Of a stretch of 64,000 bases of DNA, positions 8,239 to 17,052 are shown piece by piece; the first letter of the stretch is position 1; each line of letters opens with the position of its first letter. The notes under the pieces are model-generated. The model ran no database searches, had not been told where the DNA came from, and worked only from the letters and a program-made list of their open reading frames with translations. Origin of the DNA: Rhizobium sp. SG_E_25_P2. GTDB lineage: Bacteria > Pseudomonadota > Alphaproteobacteria > Rhizobiales > Rhizobiaceae. The position numbers and the translations under genes were made by a program. Location: positions 1 through 64,000 of the forward strand of contig NZ_JARXVM010000024.1 of NCBI RefSeq assembly GCF_029892285.1, written 5' to 3'.

Positions 8239-8461
8239 ATCTGTTCAAAGATTTAGGGCTAGTTTTGGCTTCGGACATGCGACGGATCCCCAATTTGGCC
8301 GCAGCCGATATTGTTGCCCAGCGTGTCGGTGGGGGAGCATCAACTGAATTCGATCATAATCTGGATAATTGGCATGAACGATATCGCGTTCGTCATCCGA
8401 CCATAACTTATCGCCTCGAAAAATCGCTGTCACGCAGCACTGCTCGTTATGGTTGCGCGCT

Positions 8462-8508
8462 CCGCTCAAGCCGTTTTGAGCGGCTCCAATCTCAAAGCCC
8501 CGGCTTTG
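8462..8508 (-). terminator. Tandem hairpins downstream of the 851-aa gene
   Basis: Two perfect stems: CCGCTCAA/TTGAGCGG (8462-8469 with 8476-8483) and CAAAGCC/GGCTTTG (8493-8499 with 8502-8508). They lie about 100 bases past the stop of the leftward gene. There is no long T-run, so the termination call is tentative. Confidence 0.45.
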
Positions 8509-8610
8509 CTGGGGCATATTTACTAAACCAGATGAGGCTCAACGATTCAACTGGCCGCGTCAGTACCCGGGCGCTTTACAACCTCGCGCCAGGAGAGAAG
8601 CATGTGTTGG

Positions 8611-11166
8611 TTATGCCGGCGCTGCGGGCAGCCGGGGTAATGCAAGCGTCGCCGGAAGATTTATGCCGAGTGACGAAGTTGGATCGCCGGCGAAACCGGA
8701 GAACGCTTGCCACGTGCTTCGGCAGCGGCGTGGCCACACCTGAAGCGCACGGAGAAGCTCGGGAGGCACGGTCAAACCCGCCGCGCGGGCCTGAACAACG
8801 AGTTTGTCAATCTCGCTGCGCGCCTTCATAATGACCAGTCCCTTCGCATATCCGGGCAGAAGATCTGCGATCTCTATGTTTTTGTCGCCCTGCCGCCGCG
8901 ATATGGTGCCGAGCCAGTCGCTGACGTAGCCACGCAGTTCATCGGCTTCCTTCATCAGTTCGCCGGGAATGGCCGTGGCCTGCTGCGATATGCGGCGAAG
9001 CACGTATTGTCTGCGGGTTTCATCCATGTTGCCGATGCCGGCCCAAGTTTCCAACACGGACAGAAGCGTCGTCATCGCCTCCATCGCCTCGCTTTCGAGG
9101 CTGGGATACTTCCGCTCGATGGCGGCGATTACCTCCTGGCAAGCGAGGACCGTACCTTCGAAGCTGTCCAATATGCTCCGGTAGTGGCGGGCGTCCTCAT
9201 CGGATATTCGCTCCAGTGCGACAAGCAATTTCTCGGCACGGGGTTGGAGATTGATACCCTTATGCCGCTCGCCGGTATCGCCGGTCGTGTCCGAAGTTTT
9301 CAACATCTGCCGGATTTTCTCGCGCTCGGCATCAATGTCTCGCTTGGCCGCGACCAGCGCCGAGAGCAAGGTGAGCAACGCATCGGGCTCTTGCCGAACA
9401 AGCGCGCCATCGTCACCGAATTGGGCGACGAGATTGGCGTGCAGATCTCGGTCTTTCGGCTGCAATGCATCCAGAAAGTCGCGATCCCTCGCAATGGCGG
9501 AGATCTGTCGTATCACAGCGGCGATCTCAAGCGCATTGTGCCGCGTCGGGTCGAACTCCCGGCATGTCGCAAGCACAGCTTCGAGAGCGTCCGTCCTTTG
9601 GTTTTCCAGCAGGAACAATGCGGCTTCCGCCTGCTCTTCCACGCCGTTGGCGGCACTGAGCGCCCCGGCGGCACCAATGAGCCGCAACGCGAGTTGCGCG
9701 ACGCCCGGATGCCGCTCAAAGCTGGAACCCGGCTGGGTGTGTAAGAGATCTCCCGCCGGTCTCAGCGTTCTGGCCAGCAGATAGGCAGCGCCGTCGCCTT
9801 GATAGAGATCCCAGTCACGTTCGAGCATATCTCCGTTTATGTGCGCGCGGCCCGCCGCATCGGCAAGCAGGGGCGAGAGCTCCTGCGGCTCTTCCGGAGC
9901 TCCCATTTTCTTTAGCCAATTGCGCAGCGCGGGGCTGGCGTTGGTCCTGGATGGCCGGGAAACCATCGGAGGTGGTTCGGACATCTGTAGTTCGGCGACC
10001 AATGGATCGCCTTCGTAGTGCCCCTCGGGAAGGGGTATGAAGCGATTGGGGCCGGCGAGGTAGGAGACCGTGCCTGTGCCGTGGTCCCGGTCCTCGACGC
10101 GGAAGTGCCGGGAGCGCGTGTCATAGAAGACGATGTGATCGCCGCGCGCGGCATGGTAGAAACGAAGCAGGTATCGCTTGTCGTCCCGAATGATATCGAG
10201 GCCCGAACCAGGTTCCGTCTGGGGACGGCCGAGGTTGTACATGCGGCGCTCCTTGAACAGCGAGAAGCCCTGTAGGGAGCTCATCCCGGCGCGGATTTGC
10301 CGTTCGATCAGGATTAGCAGGTCGCGCTCCACATCTGGAACACGCATGGCGGCCGGTGGGGTCGAGCCCGGCGTGGCACTCTTCGCAGCATGATCCGCCA
10401 ATGCCTTGTTCCATTGCGAAACCACAGTCCGCTGGCGGAGAATGTGGACCACATAGAGGCCGTTGAGCAGTTCCGGATCGTCCACGCTCGATTCAACCGC
10501 AATAGGCAATGCGGCAATCCTTCGCGATTTCCGCGCGGTGATTTCTATCGCCGGGACATCGTCATCCCAGTCGTCCTCGGCATATGCCGGCGGGGTACTC
10601 AGCTCATATGTTTCGGCGGTCAGGCGAACCGTTTCGGTGGGCCGCGGAATGACCTGCTTGAGGCGACCAATCCTCGTCGCTTCACGCGAATTGTCGGCGT
10701 CGGCAGGCAAATGCAACGCCCAACTCACGCCCCCTCCGTGAAGTAGATCTCGGATTTTCTGCTCTGCGAACAATCTCCAGACCGCCTGCATGCCGTCGTT
10801 TCCGGCGTTCAGGGTAATGGCACGCATATCCAATGGATCATCGGTCTGTCTCGTGAGCTCGAAGGTTTTCAGCGGCATCCAGCGCGGCTCTTTCCAGATC
10901 AAGAGTTCTAGCGTGCTGGTGCCCGCGGGCAGGGTGATCGGCCTGAGAAACGGTGCCTCGTAGTGGCAAGGAAAGGCATCGACCACCACGCCGGACCGCA
11001 CGCCGGCGGCGGCGGCGTCGGCGGTATGGGCCACTGCGATGACGATGCCTGCGCTCGTCGCGCCCGGGGGCGCATGGCCGGAGTTTTCGGGATAGCCTAT
11101 CACGGCGCGGTTGCCGCCGTTCCAAGCCAACCAAATCCGCTTTCCGTCCAAGTCAAATTCAAGCAT
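8611..11166 (-). CDS. 851-aa unknown protein, divergent partner of the island operon
   Basis: Not recognised. The N-terminal ~190 residues look beta-rich (start MLEFDLDGKRIWLAWNGGNR), followed by an acidic linker ('YAEDDWDDDVPAIEI', about 195-210). The middle has a DUF-like 'FSLFKERRMYNLGRPQTEPG' segment and beta strands 'KRYLLRFYHAARGDHIVFYD'. The C-terminal ~400 residues are long, mostly helical and possibly coiled ('DIDAEREKIRQMLKTSD'). There is no signal peptide or membrane span. It is head-to-head with the GTPase-like gene across 76 bases, so both are likely controlled together. The size, helical C-terminal half and GTPase neighbour suggest a scaffold or GTPase-associated factor; that is inference. 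Composition matches the rest of the island, not the AT-richer left element. Confidence 0.75.
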   Translation of the reverse strand: MLEFDLDGKRIWLAWNGGNRAVIGYPENSGHAPPGATSAGIVIAVAHTADAAAAGVRSGVVVDAFPCHYEAPFLRPITLPAGTSTLELLIWKEPRWMPLKTFELTRQTDDPLDMRAITLNAGNDGMQAVWRLFAEQKIRDLLHGGGVSWALHLPADADNSREATRIGRLKQVIPRPTETVRLTAETYELSTPPAYAEDDWDDDVPAIEITARKSRRIAALPIAVESSVDDPELLNGLYVVHILRQRTVVSQWNKALADHAAKSATPGSTPPAAMRVPDVERDLLILIERQIRAGMSSLQGFSLFKERRMYNLGRPQTEPGSGLDIIRDDKRYLLRFYHAARGDHIVFYDTRSRHFRVEDRDHGTGTVSYLAGPNRFIPLPEGHYEGDPLVAELQMSEPPPMVSRPSRTNASPALRNWLKKMGAPEEPQELSPLLADAAGRAHINGDMLERDWDLYQGDGAAYLLARTLRPAGDLLHTQPGSSFERHPGVAQLALRLIGAAGALSAANGVEEQAEAALFLLENQRTDALEAVLATCREFDPTRHNALEIAAVIRQISAIARDRDFLDALQPKDRDLHANLVAQFGDDGALVRQEPDALLTLLSALVAAKRDIDAEREKIRQMLKTSDTTGDTGERHKGINLQPRAEKLLVALERISDEDARHYRSILDSFEGTVLACQEVIAAIERKYPSLESEAMEAMTTLLSVLETWAGIGNMDETRRQYVLRRISQQATAIPGELMKEADELRGYVSDWLGTISRRQGDKNIEIADLLPGYAKGLVIMKARSEIDKLVVQARAAGLTVPPELLRALQVWPRRCRSTWQAFSGFAGDPTSSLGINLPATLALPRLPAAPA

Positions 11167-11242
11167 AATAGAAAATACCTGGCTCGCGTATCGACAGTTG
11201 CATATATAAATTACTTAAATCGCCGACGAAGGGAACTTCAAA
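11167..11242. promoter_or_regulatory. Divergent promoter region of the island system
   Basis: 76 AT-rich bases separate the two divergent starts. A 'CATATATAAATTA' stretch near 11200-11215 is a possible -10 region, but I cannot pair it with a convincing -35 box. A GGGAAC site lies about 10 bases before the rightward GTG start. Confidence 0.45.
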
Positions 11243-12226
11243 GTGAATGAGCAAGCGAAAGATGCATCTTTTGTCGAGAAGAGGGTTGGACTCATCGGTC
11301 CTCCAGGATCAGGCAAATCCTTCCTGTTTCAGGATATTGCCGACTGTGTCTCCCGCGGGCTTCACGGTTTCGCGCAGCAGCATCGACTGAGCGTCCAGCC
11401 GGCGGGGGAGTACCGAAAGTTCCTCAGGCGCGAGCGCTACCAAGTGCCAGAAGCCACGACCGATAAGGTGGATGCTCGGCTCGAACTGCGGTACCTTGAC
11501 AATGGAATAGAGTACCGGGAGCAGGTTCACACCCGCGATGGACCGGGAGAATTGTATTTCCGCAATGTGGACGAGGTGCGTCCCGTTGCCCAGATGCAAT
11601 CGGCCAATGCTGCCACCGGTTCCGACGCCGCGGCCAATACCGCCACTCTCGACGACATGCGTCGAGAGTGGCACGAATGGCTGGGGGCGGCGGAGGGGCT
11701 GGTTCTCGTCGCCTCGCCGCAAAGGATCACTACACGCTCCTTTGTCTCGCGCGTGACGGAGTATGTCGAGGATTTCACGGAGGAGGAGAATTTGTCGGGG
11801 CGCAGACTCAGTGAATTGCAGCGGATCGTGATCACGGTCACCATGTTCGACTTGCTTCTGCTGCCATTCGGCACGCAGGCGCTGAACGTGGCTCTGCAGC
11901 CGGATGCCGTCTTGCAGATATTGCGCACATATCTGACGTCGGTAAGTCCCGAGCTGGGCGACATGGTTTCCTATCTGCGTGGTCAGGCCAAGAAGAAGCT
12001 CGACATACGGGTGCTCGCGACCTCGAGCTATGGTTTCAACCTGGAATTCGGTTGCCCCAATGTCGATCCCGACGCGACGCCCTATGCGCCCCATGCAAGC
12101 CAGTTGCCCCGCCCGTTCGACGTCGATGCCGCCAAACGGTTCCCATATATGACTGCTGACGCCTTCGTGTTCGCGGCGACGGGTCTCGAGAACGAATTCT
12201 TGTTTCCACTCCAGAAGGTGATCTAG
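11243..12226 (+). CDS. P-loop GTPase-like protein
   Basis: A 327-aa cytosolic protein with a Ras/TRAFAC-type P-loop GPPGSGKSF at residues 19-27 and a switch-II-like 'RDGPGELYF' (DxxG-type, about residues 94-102). A strand 'GLVLVASPQR' follows, then 'RIVITVTMFDLLL' where G-proteins have the NKxD guanine motif. The Asp is kept but the N-K pair is not, so guanine specificity is uncertain and ATP is possible. Start is GTG, with GGGAAC upstream. It is the first gene of the rightward island operon, so it probably supplies a nucleotide switch for the system. Similar P-loop proteins with weak NKxD motifs occur in GTPase-centred bacterial conflict systems and in SrfC-type loci; membership in either is not established here. 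Confidence 0.7.
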   Translation: MNEQAKDASFVEKRVGLIGPPGSGKSFLFQDIADCVSRGLHGFAQQHRLSVQPAGEYRKFLRRERYQVPEATTDKVDARLELRYLDNGIEYREQVHTRDGPGELYFRNVDEVRPVAQMQSANAATGSDAAANTATLDDMRREWHEWLGAAEGLVLVASPQRITTRSFVSRVTEYVEDFTEEENLSGRRLSELQRIVITVTMFDLLLLPFGTQALNVALQPDAVLQILRTYLTSVSPELGDMVSYLRGQAKKKLDIRVLATSSYGFNLEFGCPNVDPDATPYAPHASQLPRPFDVDAAKRFPYMTADAFVFAATGLENEFLFPLQKVI

Positions 12227-12357
12227 GCGATGCGCGCACTCCGTGCTTGTGCAAGCTTCGTATGTTAACGGATCGGAAAGGCGGGAGCGTTAATATTTCT
12301 CGCTGGTACGTGCAATGCATGGTGTGGCAAAAACGCTGATCCTAGGAACTGCGAGTC

Positions 12358-13332
12358 GTGGCAAAACAATCGAACAGGCAAACTCTCACCAGACGCTACG
12401 AACTGGATGAAATGCATCATGGCAAACTTGTGGCCGAAAGCGACGGGCCGGTGCATCCAGGGGCCGACTATCGAAGGACATACAAGACACGCGGACTGGA
12501 TTGGTCCGATGCCCTCATGCCCCGCAACCTGATCGGCGATGTGTCGTTGTCGAGAGTTCACGTAGAACAGGGCTGGAAGCAGCGCGGCGCTCTGGTGTTT
12601 CGCGCTGTCAGTGTCGGCGGTCGCGGGATTGCGGCGATGAGGACGCGTTATCGGTCCGAGGCCGGCGACGGCGTGCCAGGCCGCGACTACCAGCAGACAA
12701 CGGTCGTCTTCCTGCGCAACATTGAATACTGGTCCGACATACCCGACGGGTTCTTCGGGTGGTGCGCCAAGAACCTGATGGCAGAGCCCGACCTCTTCGG
12801 CCAAGAGACGGATACGGCTCCCTTGCGGCGGATGGAACTGGGCGCGAGGGCGAAGCGCGACGAAGACTGGCTATATACGCTGCCGCCTCGCCGATTGTTG
12901 CGTCTGAACCAGCTCTTCAAGTTTATTGGCCGGAGCGGCGCCGGTGTTTTTGGCTCGGTGGAAGCGGACGCCGCCGAATGCGAGGCAGAATTTGCCGACG
13001 ATCTCGATACCCTGACGCGGACGCGCGATCGCATCAGCATTCATGCTGGTAACGGCTTGGCGGTCAGCGTCGGTCTCGATCCCTCGCTGATGCCGAAGAG
13101 TATACGTCTGACCGAGACGTTGCGCGACGAAGGTCATGCCGGAAGTCTGTCGGCGGAAACATCCGCGCTGCGGCGGTATCTCTTCGAGGAACCGAACACC
13201 ATCCAGCCCGCCGAAGCCAGCAAGAGCGCAACCGGCATGGACTTTTCATCCCGCAAGCGCGACAGCCTTGGCCGGATCATCGGATACGAGCCTATCAACA
13301 TGCCTTGGCGCCAGCACAGTTGGCAGCACTGA
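12358..13332 (+). CDS. Unknown 324-aa island protein after the GTPase-like gene
   Basis: Not recognised with confidence. Starts at GTG (MAKQSNRQTLTRRYELDEMH). The first 130 residues look beta-rich ('RYELDEMHHGKLV', 'GALVFRAVSVGGRG', 'DYQQTTVVFLRNI'), in a pattern loosely like GTPase-associated protein N-terminal (GAP1-N-type) domains, which combine a Gxx(K/R)L start with a later 'R.G....TH.LL' strand. This is a weak hint only. The second half is helical, then ends in a disordered basic tail. No signal peptide or membrane span. It follows the GTPase-like gene after 130 bases, so a direct partner or effector of that switch is a reasonable guess. Confidence 0.65.
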   Translation: MAKQSNRQTLTRRYELDEMHHGKLVAESDGPVHPGADYRRTYKTRGLDWSDALMPRNLIGDVSLSRVHVEQGWKQRGALVFRAVSVGGRGIAAMRTRYRSEAGDGVPGRDYQQTTVVFLRNIEYWSDIPDGFFGWCAKNLMAEPDLFGQETDTAPLRRMELGARAKRDEDWLYTLPPRRLLRLNQLFKFIGRSGAGVFGSVEADAAECEAEFADDLDTLTRTRDRISIHAGNGLAVSVGLDPSLMPKSIRLTETLRDEGHAGSLSAETSALRRYLFEEPNTIQPAEASKSATGMDFSSRKRDSLGRIIGYEPINMPWRQHSWQH

Positions 13333-13588
13333 TCCGCTCCCGGAAATTCCGTATATTCGCTGCCGGTAGGCCTTAGAGTATTGCGGATAGTTCGGCACAC
13401 CCGCGCGCGTGCTTTTTCCCCCTCTTCCCAGTTGGGATTTCTTGACCTCCGTCAACGGAGTGGTGGGATTCGTCCCAAAATGAAAAAAAGGCGCCATCAG
13501 CGCGTTCTCAACTTGCAATGGCATGTTTTGCCAACATATTATGAGCGCCTGGCGGAGATGATGCCGTATCATTGCTCGGGCTTCTTGA

Positions 13589-16500
13589 ATGATAAAATAC
13601 AATCTCGCAGGCACCCATAAAATTATCGAGACCGGGCCGCTGACTTCAATTGTCGCTGATGCCGATGCCGAAAGTCCTTTGATTTCCTTTTATCACGATA
13701 GACTGAAGGTGGGGCAGTCGATCGAGCTCAAAGTTGTGCCTCGTATCCAAGCGGCGCCGTGGTTGGAGCCGTTTCTGAAAGATCCGCGTGGGGATGCGAC
13801 CTTACGTCCGGACGGCGAGGTTCAGCTATGGGTGCGGTGCAAGAGGCAGTCGACAAGCGACGTCGCTCTCGACGCGAAGCAGCTCGCAGATACTCTTGAG
13901 CGACGCAACCTTGTCATTCAGCTTTTCTATTCCCATGAGGGCAGCAGCAACGATCTCCCGATCGAAGTGAATGTGTCGCACGTTGAACTGATCACCAAGC
14001 ATAGTCCCGAGTTCAAGCTTGAGCAGCGCGTGGTCGACGTTCTCACGCTCAGCCGAAGCGATCTGGGCGTGGAAAACGGCCTCATCGTAGTTGGCCATTT
14101 TACGGCCACGCCCATGGTCAGCGCCTTGCGCTATGTCGGCCAGGACGCGCATATCCGGCTTGAAATGAAAGTGACCTGCCAGGGACGGGATGGCGAGCGA
14201 CAGCTGAGAGTGGATTTTCAGAAGGCCGACGACGGATGGAGTTCGAGCATCAGTGGGACCGATCATCTCGTCGAGACCCCGTCGCGCGCGGCCGGGCGGG
14301 TATCGGCATTTCGCTGCCTGCTCAGCGCCGCGGAACTATATGAAATCGCACAGGGCGGCTCCGGGCTCAACCTTACCGTGGGCTGGCGATTCGCGGTGGT
14401 TTCCGACAATGCGACACGCGCCGACAGGTTCGACGCGGACATGCGACAGCAGCAGACGCGCGTGGAGTTTGCGGAGGGCGAGGTGGTCCAGGTCAAGCTG
14501 GGCGCCGACAAACGCATCATTCCCAAAATGGGCGTGGAGATGTTGCTCACCACTGCCGATTGGACGTCTTCGCCCATTCCATTCAATTCATCACCGGAAC
14601 ACGTCGGTAGTGCGCGTTTCAAGTTCGACGTCTTGGCTCTCGACACGGCATTTGATTTGCTTGATGTCTACGCGAGGCTGTTTCCCGCAAGAGGTAGTGA
14701 AGAGGGGAGGACGGAGGATTCCTCCGCCCCGGCCGACGCATGGGTGCTTGCGGAGAATATGTCGCTCCACCGGCCAGTGGAACTGAGCATTCCGCTTGGC
14801 GAGATGCTGCTAGCCAATGCGAACGGCTCGCAGTATGTCGAAACCGGCCGCCACATGCTTCAACTCGATATCGTCGCATCCTCCGAAGACGGCGGACTGT
14901 GTAAACGCGGTCAATTGCTTCTGGCGATAAATCTGCACCCAAAGCTGTCGGGACATCTTGTTTGTGTCGACCTCGGAGCCTCTGCGACCTCGATTTGGTT
15001 CGGCCGCCCGGGCCTGACGTCGGTCGGGGATCATCTGAGACTCGGCGAATTCATCTACCAGGTCGCCGGAACGCATTCGGAATACACGCCGAATGGAAAG
15101 AACTACCTTCTTCCGAGTGACGTCGGACTCGATTCGGAAATGCATCTGCGTTCCCAGTTCGACCCGTTGTCGCTGCGCGACCCCGGCGAGCTGGGCGGCG
15201 ACGATGTGGCAGTGAGCCGGCGACTGAGCGCCCGCAATCGTCACTATGATGTTTCCGTACCCTCGCTGTCGTTCGACCGCGCGGATGCCAACCAACGCAA
15301 GATCATACGCGACTCCAAGCGTCGGCTGGTTCTTGGTCCCACAAGCGTTCAGGTTGACGACGTCGCGGAACTTCACAAGGGTTTGCTACGGCGCACGACC
15401 GAGGTCTCGATCGGGACGCTTATCGAGGACACCATGTCTGAACTCGGCGAATATGTCGCGCCGGGCGCCCTGCTATCGACAAGCAGCCAGATCTTGAACG
15501 ACGCTGGCGGCACCCTTTTCGACGTCTGGCGGAAGGCCGCGCCAAGCGATATTACTGCGGTGATCACCCATCCGAGCGGAATTCAGGATCAGAAACTTGA
15601 GATTTATCGCCGAGCCGGACGGCGATTCCTGGAGGCCTTCTCCGGGGTGCATGACGCCGCGGGCCTGCGCGAACCCGTGCTCGTGCCCGAAGCCATGGCT
15701 GCGGCCTATTTCGGCATCGGGAAAAAAAGGTGGCCTGCCGACAGCACCCACACCTTCGCCTGCGTCGATATCGGCGCAGGGACTTTCGATGCCAGCCTGG
15801 TCGAGGCAAATTTCGATGGCAGCGGTCTCGTGCGCGACTGGAAGGTCCTGGCTCATTTCATGGTACCTGTCGGCGGCGCGCAGCTCGATGCGAGCATTCT
15901 CCACGCCATAGACTCGATATTGACGAACGCTTTCCGGTCAGGCCAGACGCCTGCGGCGGAGGGCGTCCGAGATCTCCGGCTGCTGGACAACGCAGGCGGC
16001 CATCGCGCGCTCCTGGCGCGGGAGATCCAGGCCGCCAAAAAGCGGCTGACAGCGGAACTCCTCAAGGTGACCAATGGCGTGGAGACCTTCGACTGGCCGG
16101 CGGGGCGCGGCCGCGAGATTCCTTTTCGACTCAATCTGCGCAATGTCGTGGAGGCTCGCGAACGCGGCGCCCGGCTCGCAGCGAGGCGCGTCGTATTGTC
16201 GGATGGCGATGATCCGATCGGTGCCCTCTCGGTCGAACTGTCGCCCGGCACGGGGCACGAGTTTTGGCTCGAACTCGGTGCGGAACGCCTGGCAGGTGAG
16301 GTCAAGGTACCGTTGCGCGACGATCCGAGGACCGTCGTGCGCTTCCTGGGAAGAGCGCTGCCGGCCATGTTGGCCCGGGAGGCGCACTGGCTTGGGCCCA
16401 GCCGGCCCAAGCCGACCTGGATCATCACCGGCCGGACGAGTCTTTGGCCGCCTCTGTTCAGCGAAATCGCCAGGACGGTGAAGGAACTTGGGGGCGGAGC

Positions 16501-16972
16501 CCTGCTGAAACCGACGCCTTTTGAACCGGAAGAAATGAAGAACGCCGTGGTACTGGGAGCCCGCGAACTCGCCCATAGCAGCCTCAACTTGGGTGACAGG
16601 GCGGTGCGGCCGCTCGCGATCGTGCGATGGCGTCCGGCCTTCGATGGAGCGCCTAGCACCAACAGCATAAATTCTGTCCATTATCTTGAGACCAGCGGCT
16701 TGCCGAAGGGAGAGAAGATGATCGATGCGGCACCTGACAGCTATGTCGTCCGGGCATTGCCGGGCCTTCATCATGATGAGCACAACAGTTCCATAAGCCG
16801 GGACGAGATCATCCACCTGTTCAACGTTTTCGGGCAGTCGCCGGTCGAGGAACTGATCAAGATCGACCATCAGCCCGGGGGACCCGACAAGGTGAAACTG
16901 GAGTGGGAAAGAGACGGGACGTCAGTGCACATACATACCGGCAGCTACGCTATGGCGTTCAATGATCACTAG
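13589..16972 (+). CDS. Hsp70/actin-fold ATPase with large N-terminal extension
   Basis: A 1127-aa protein. Residues 1 to about 450 are a beta-rich region unlike known families. An actin/Hsp70-type ATPase follows. Phosphate-1 is 'VDLGASATSIW' (Asp461), phosphate-2 is 'VDIGAGTFDAS' (Asp727), with 'PVGGAQLDASI' after it as in Hsp70-like proteins. The connecting 'ITHPSGIQDQKL...EAMAAAYFG' segment and the adenosine motif 'ITGRTSLWPPL' (Gly948) complete the fold. There is no substrate-binding domain of DnaK type at the C terminus, which ends in about 120 unassigned residues. No membrane span. Overall size and order recall SrfB-type giant Hsp70-like proteins, but I cannot claim homology. In a locus with a SEDS/PBP pair it could play an MreB- or FtsA-like organising role. 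Start ATG 13589 has only a weak ribosome site. Confidence 0.8.
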   Translation: MIKYNLAGTHKIIETGPLTSIVADADAESPLISFYHDRLKVGQSIELKVVPRIQAAPWLEPFLKDPRGDATLRPDGEVQLWVRCKRQSTSDVALDAKQLADTLERRNLVIQLFYSHEGSSNDLPIEVNVSHVELITKHSPEFKLEQRVVDVLTLSRSDLGVENGLIVVGHFTATPMVSALRYVGQDAHIRLEMKVTCQGRDGERQLRVDFQKADDGWSSSISGTDHLVETPSRAAGRVSAFRCLLSAAELYEIAQGGSGLNLTVGWRFAVVSDNATRADRFDADMRQQQTRVEFAEGEVVQVKLGADKRIIPKMGVEMLLTTADWTSSPIPFNSSPEHVGSARFKFDVLALDTAFDLLDVYARLFPARGSEEGRTEDSSAPADAWVLAENMSLHRPVELSIPLGEMLLANANGSQYVETGRHMLQLDIVASSEDGGLCKRGQLLLAINLHPKLSGHLVCVDLGASATSIWFGRPGLTSVGDHLRLGEFIYQVAGTHSEYTPNGKNYLLPSDVGLDSEMHLRSQFDPLSLRDPGELGGDDVAVSRRLSARNRHYDVSVPSLSFDRADANQRKIIRDSKRRLVLGPTSVQVDDVAELHKGLLRRTTEVSIGTLIEDTMSELGEYVAPGALLSTSSQILNDAGGTLFDVWRKAAPSDITAVITHPSGIQDQKLEIYRRAGRRFLEAFSGVHDAAGLREPVLVPEAMAAAYFGIGKKRWPADSTHTFACVDIGAGTFDASLVEANFDGSGLVRDWKVLAHFMVPVGGAQLDASILHAIDSILTNAFRSGQTPAAEGVRDLRLLDNAGGHRALLAREIQAAKKRLTAELLKVTNGVETFDWPAGRGREIPFRLNLRNVVEARERGARLAARRVVLSDGDDPIGALSVELSPGTGHEFWLELGAERLAGEVKVPLRDDPRTVVRFLGRALPAMLAREAHWLGPSRPKPTWIITGRTSLWPPLFSEIARTVKELGGGALLKPTPFEPEEMKNAVVLGARELAHSSLNLGDRAVRPLAIVRWRPAFDGAPSTNSINSVHYLETSGLPKGEKMIDAAPDSYVVRALPGLHHDEHNSSISRDEIIHLFNVFGQSPVEELIKIDHQPGGPDKVKLEWERDGTSVHIHTGSYAMAFNDH

Positions 16973-17052
16973 ACTTGGGTGAGCCGGGAGTCTGGACGGA
17001 CATCGCGGGTCGTCGAGCAGGCAACAGCAATCGTGCGCCAGCGGGAGGCGTT

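Larger units (their letters stand above)
7954..8610. other. Non-coding boundary region with attachment site and hairpins
   Basis: About 650 bases without a convincing gene. It holds the integrase promoter side, the tRNA-like direct repeat (8212-8238) and two hairpins (8462-8508) downstream of the leftward 851-aa gene. A rightward 233-codon open frame (8130-8831) crosses the repeat and runs antisense into the 851-aa gene; I do not accept it. Confidence 0.6.

Noticed and set aside
8130-8831. Rightward 233-codon open frame across the left repeat
   Set aside because: It runs through the tRNA-like repeat, two hairpins and about 220 bases antisense to the 851-aa gene; no ribosome site or recognisable protein features.
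13246-13614. Minus-strand 122-codon frame between two island genes
   Set aside because: It overlaps the 3' end of the 324-aa gene and the start of the Hsp70-like gene in antisense; no ribosome site or homology clues. The gap is better read as an untranslated leader.
11243-16972. Naming the operon as a SrfABC locus
   Set aside because: The combination of a GTPase-like and a giant Hsp70-like protein recalls SrfB/SrfC, but sizes differ, gene order differs, and SEDS/PBP genes are not part of srfABC. Without a profile search the name would be a guess.
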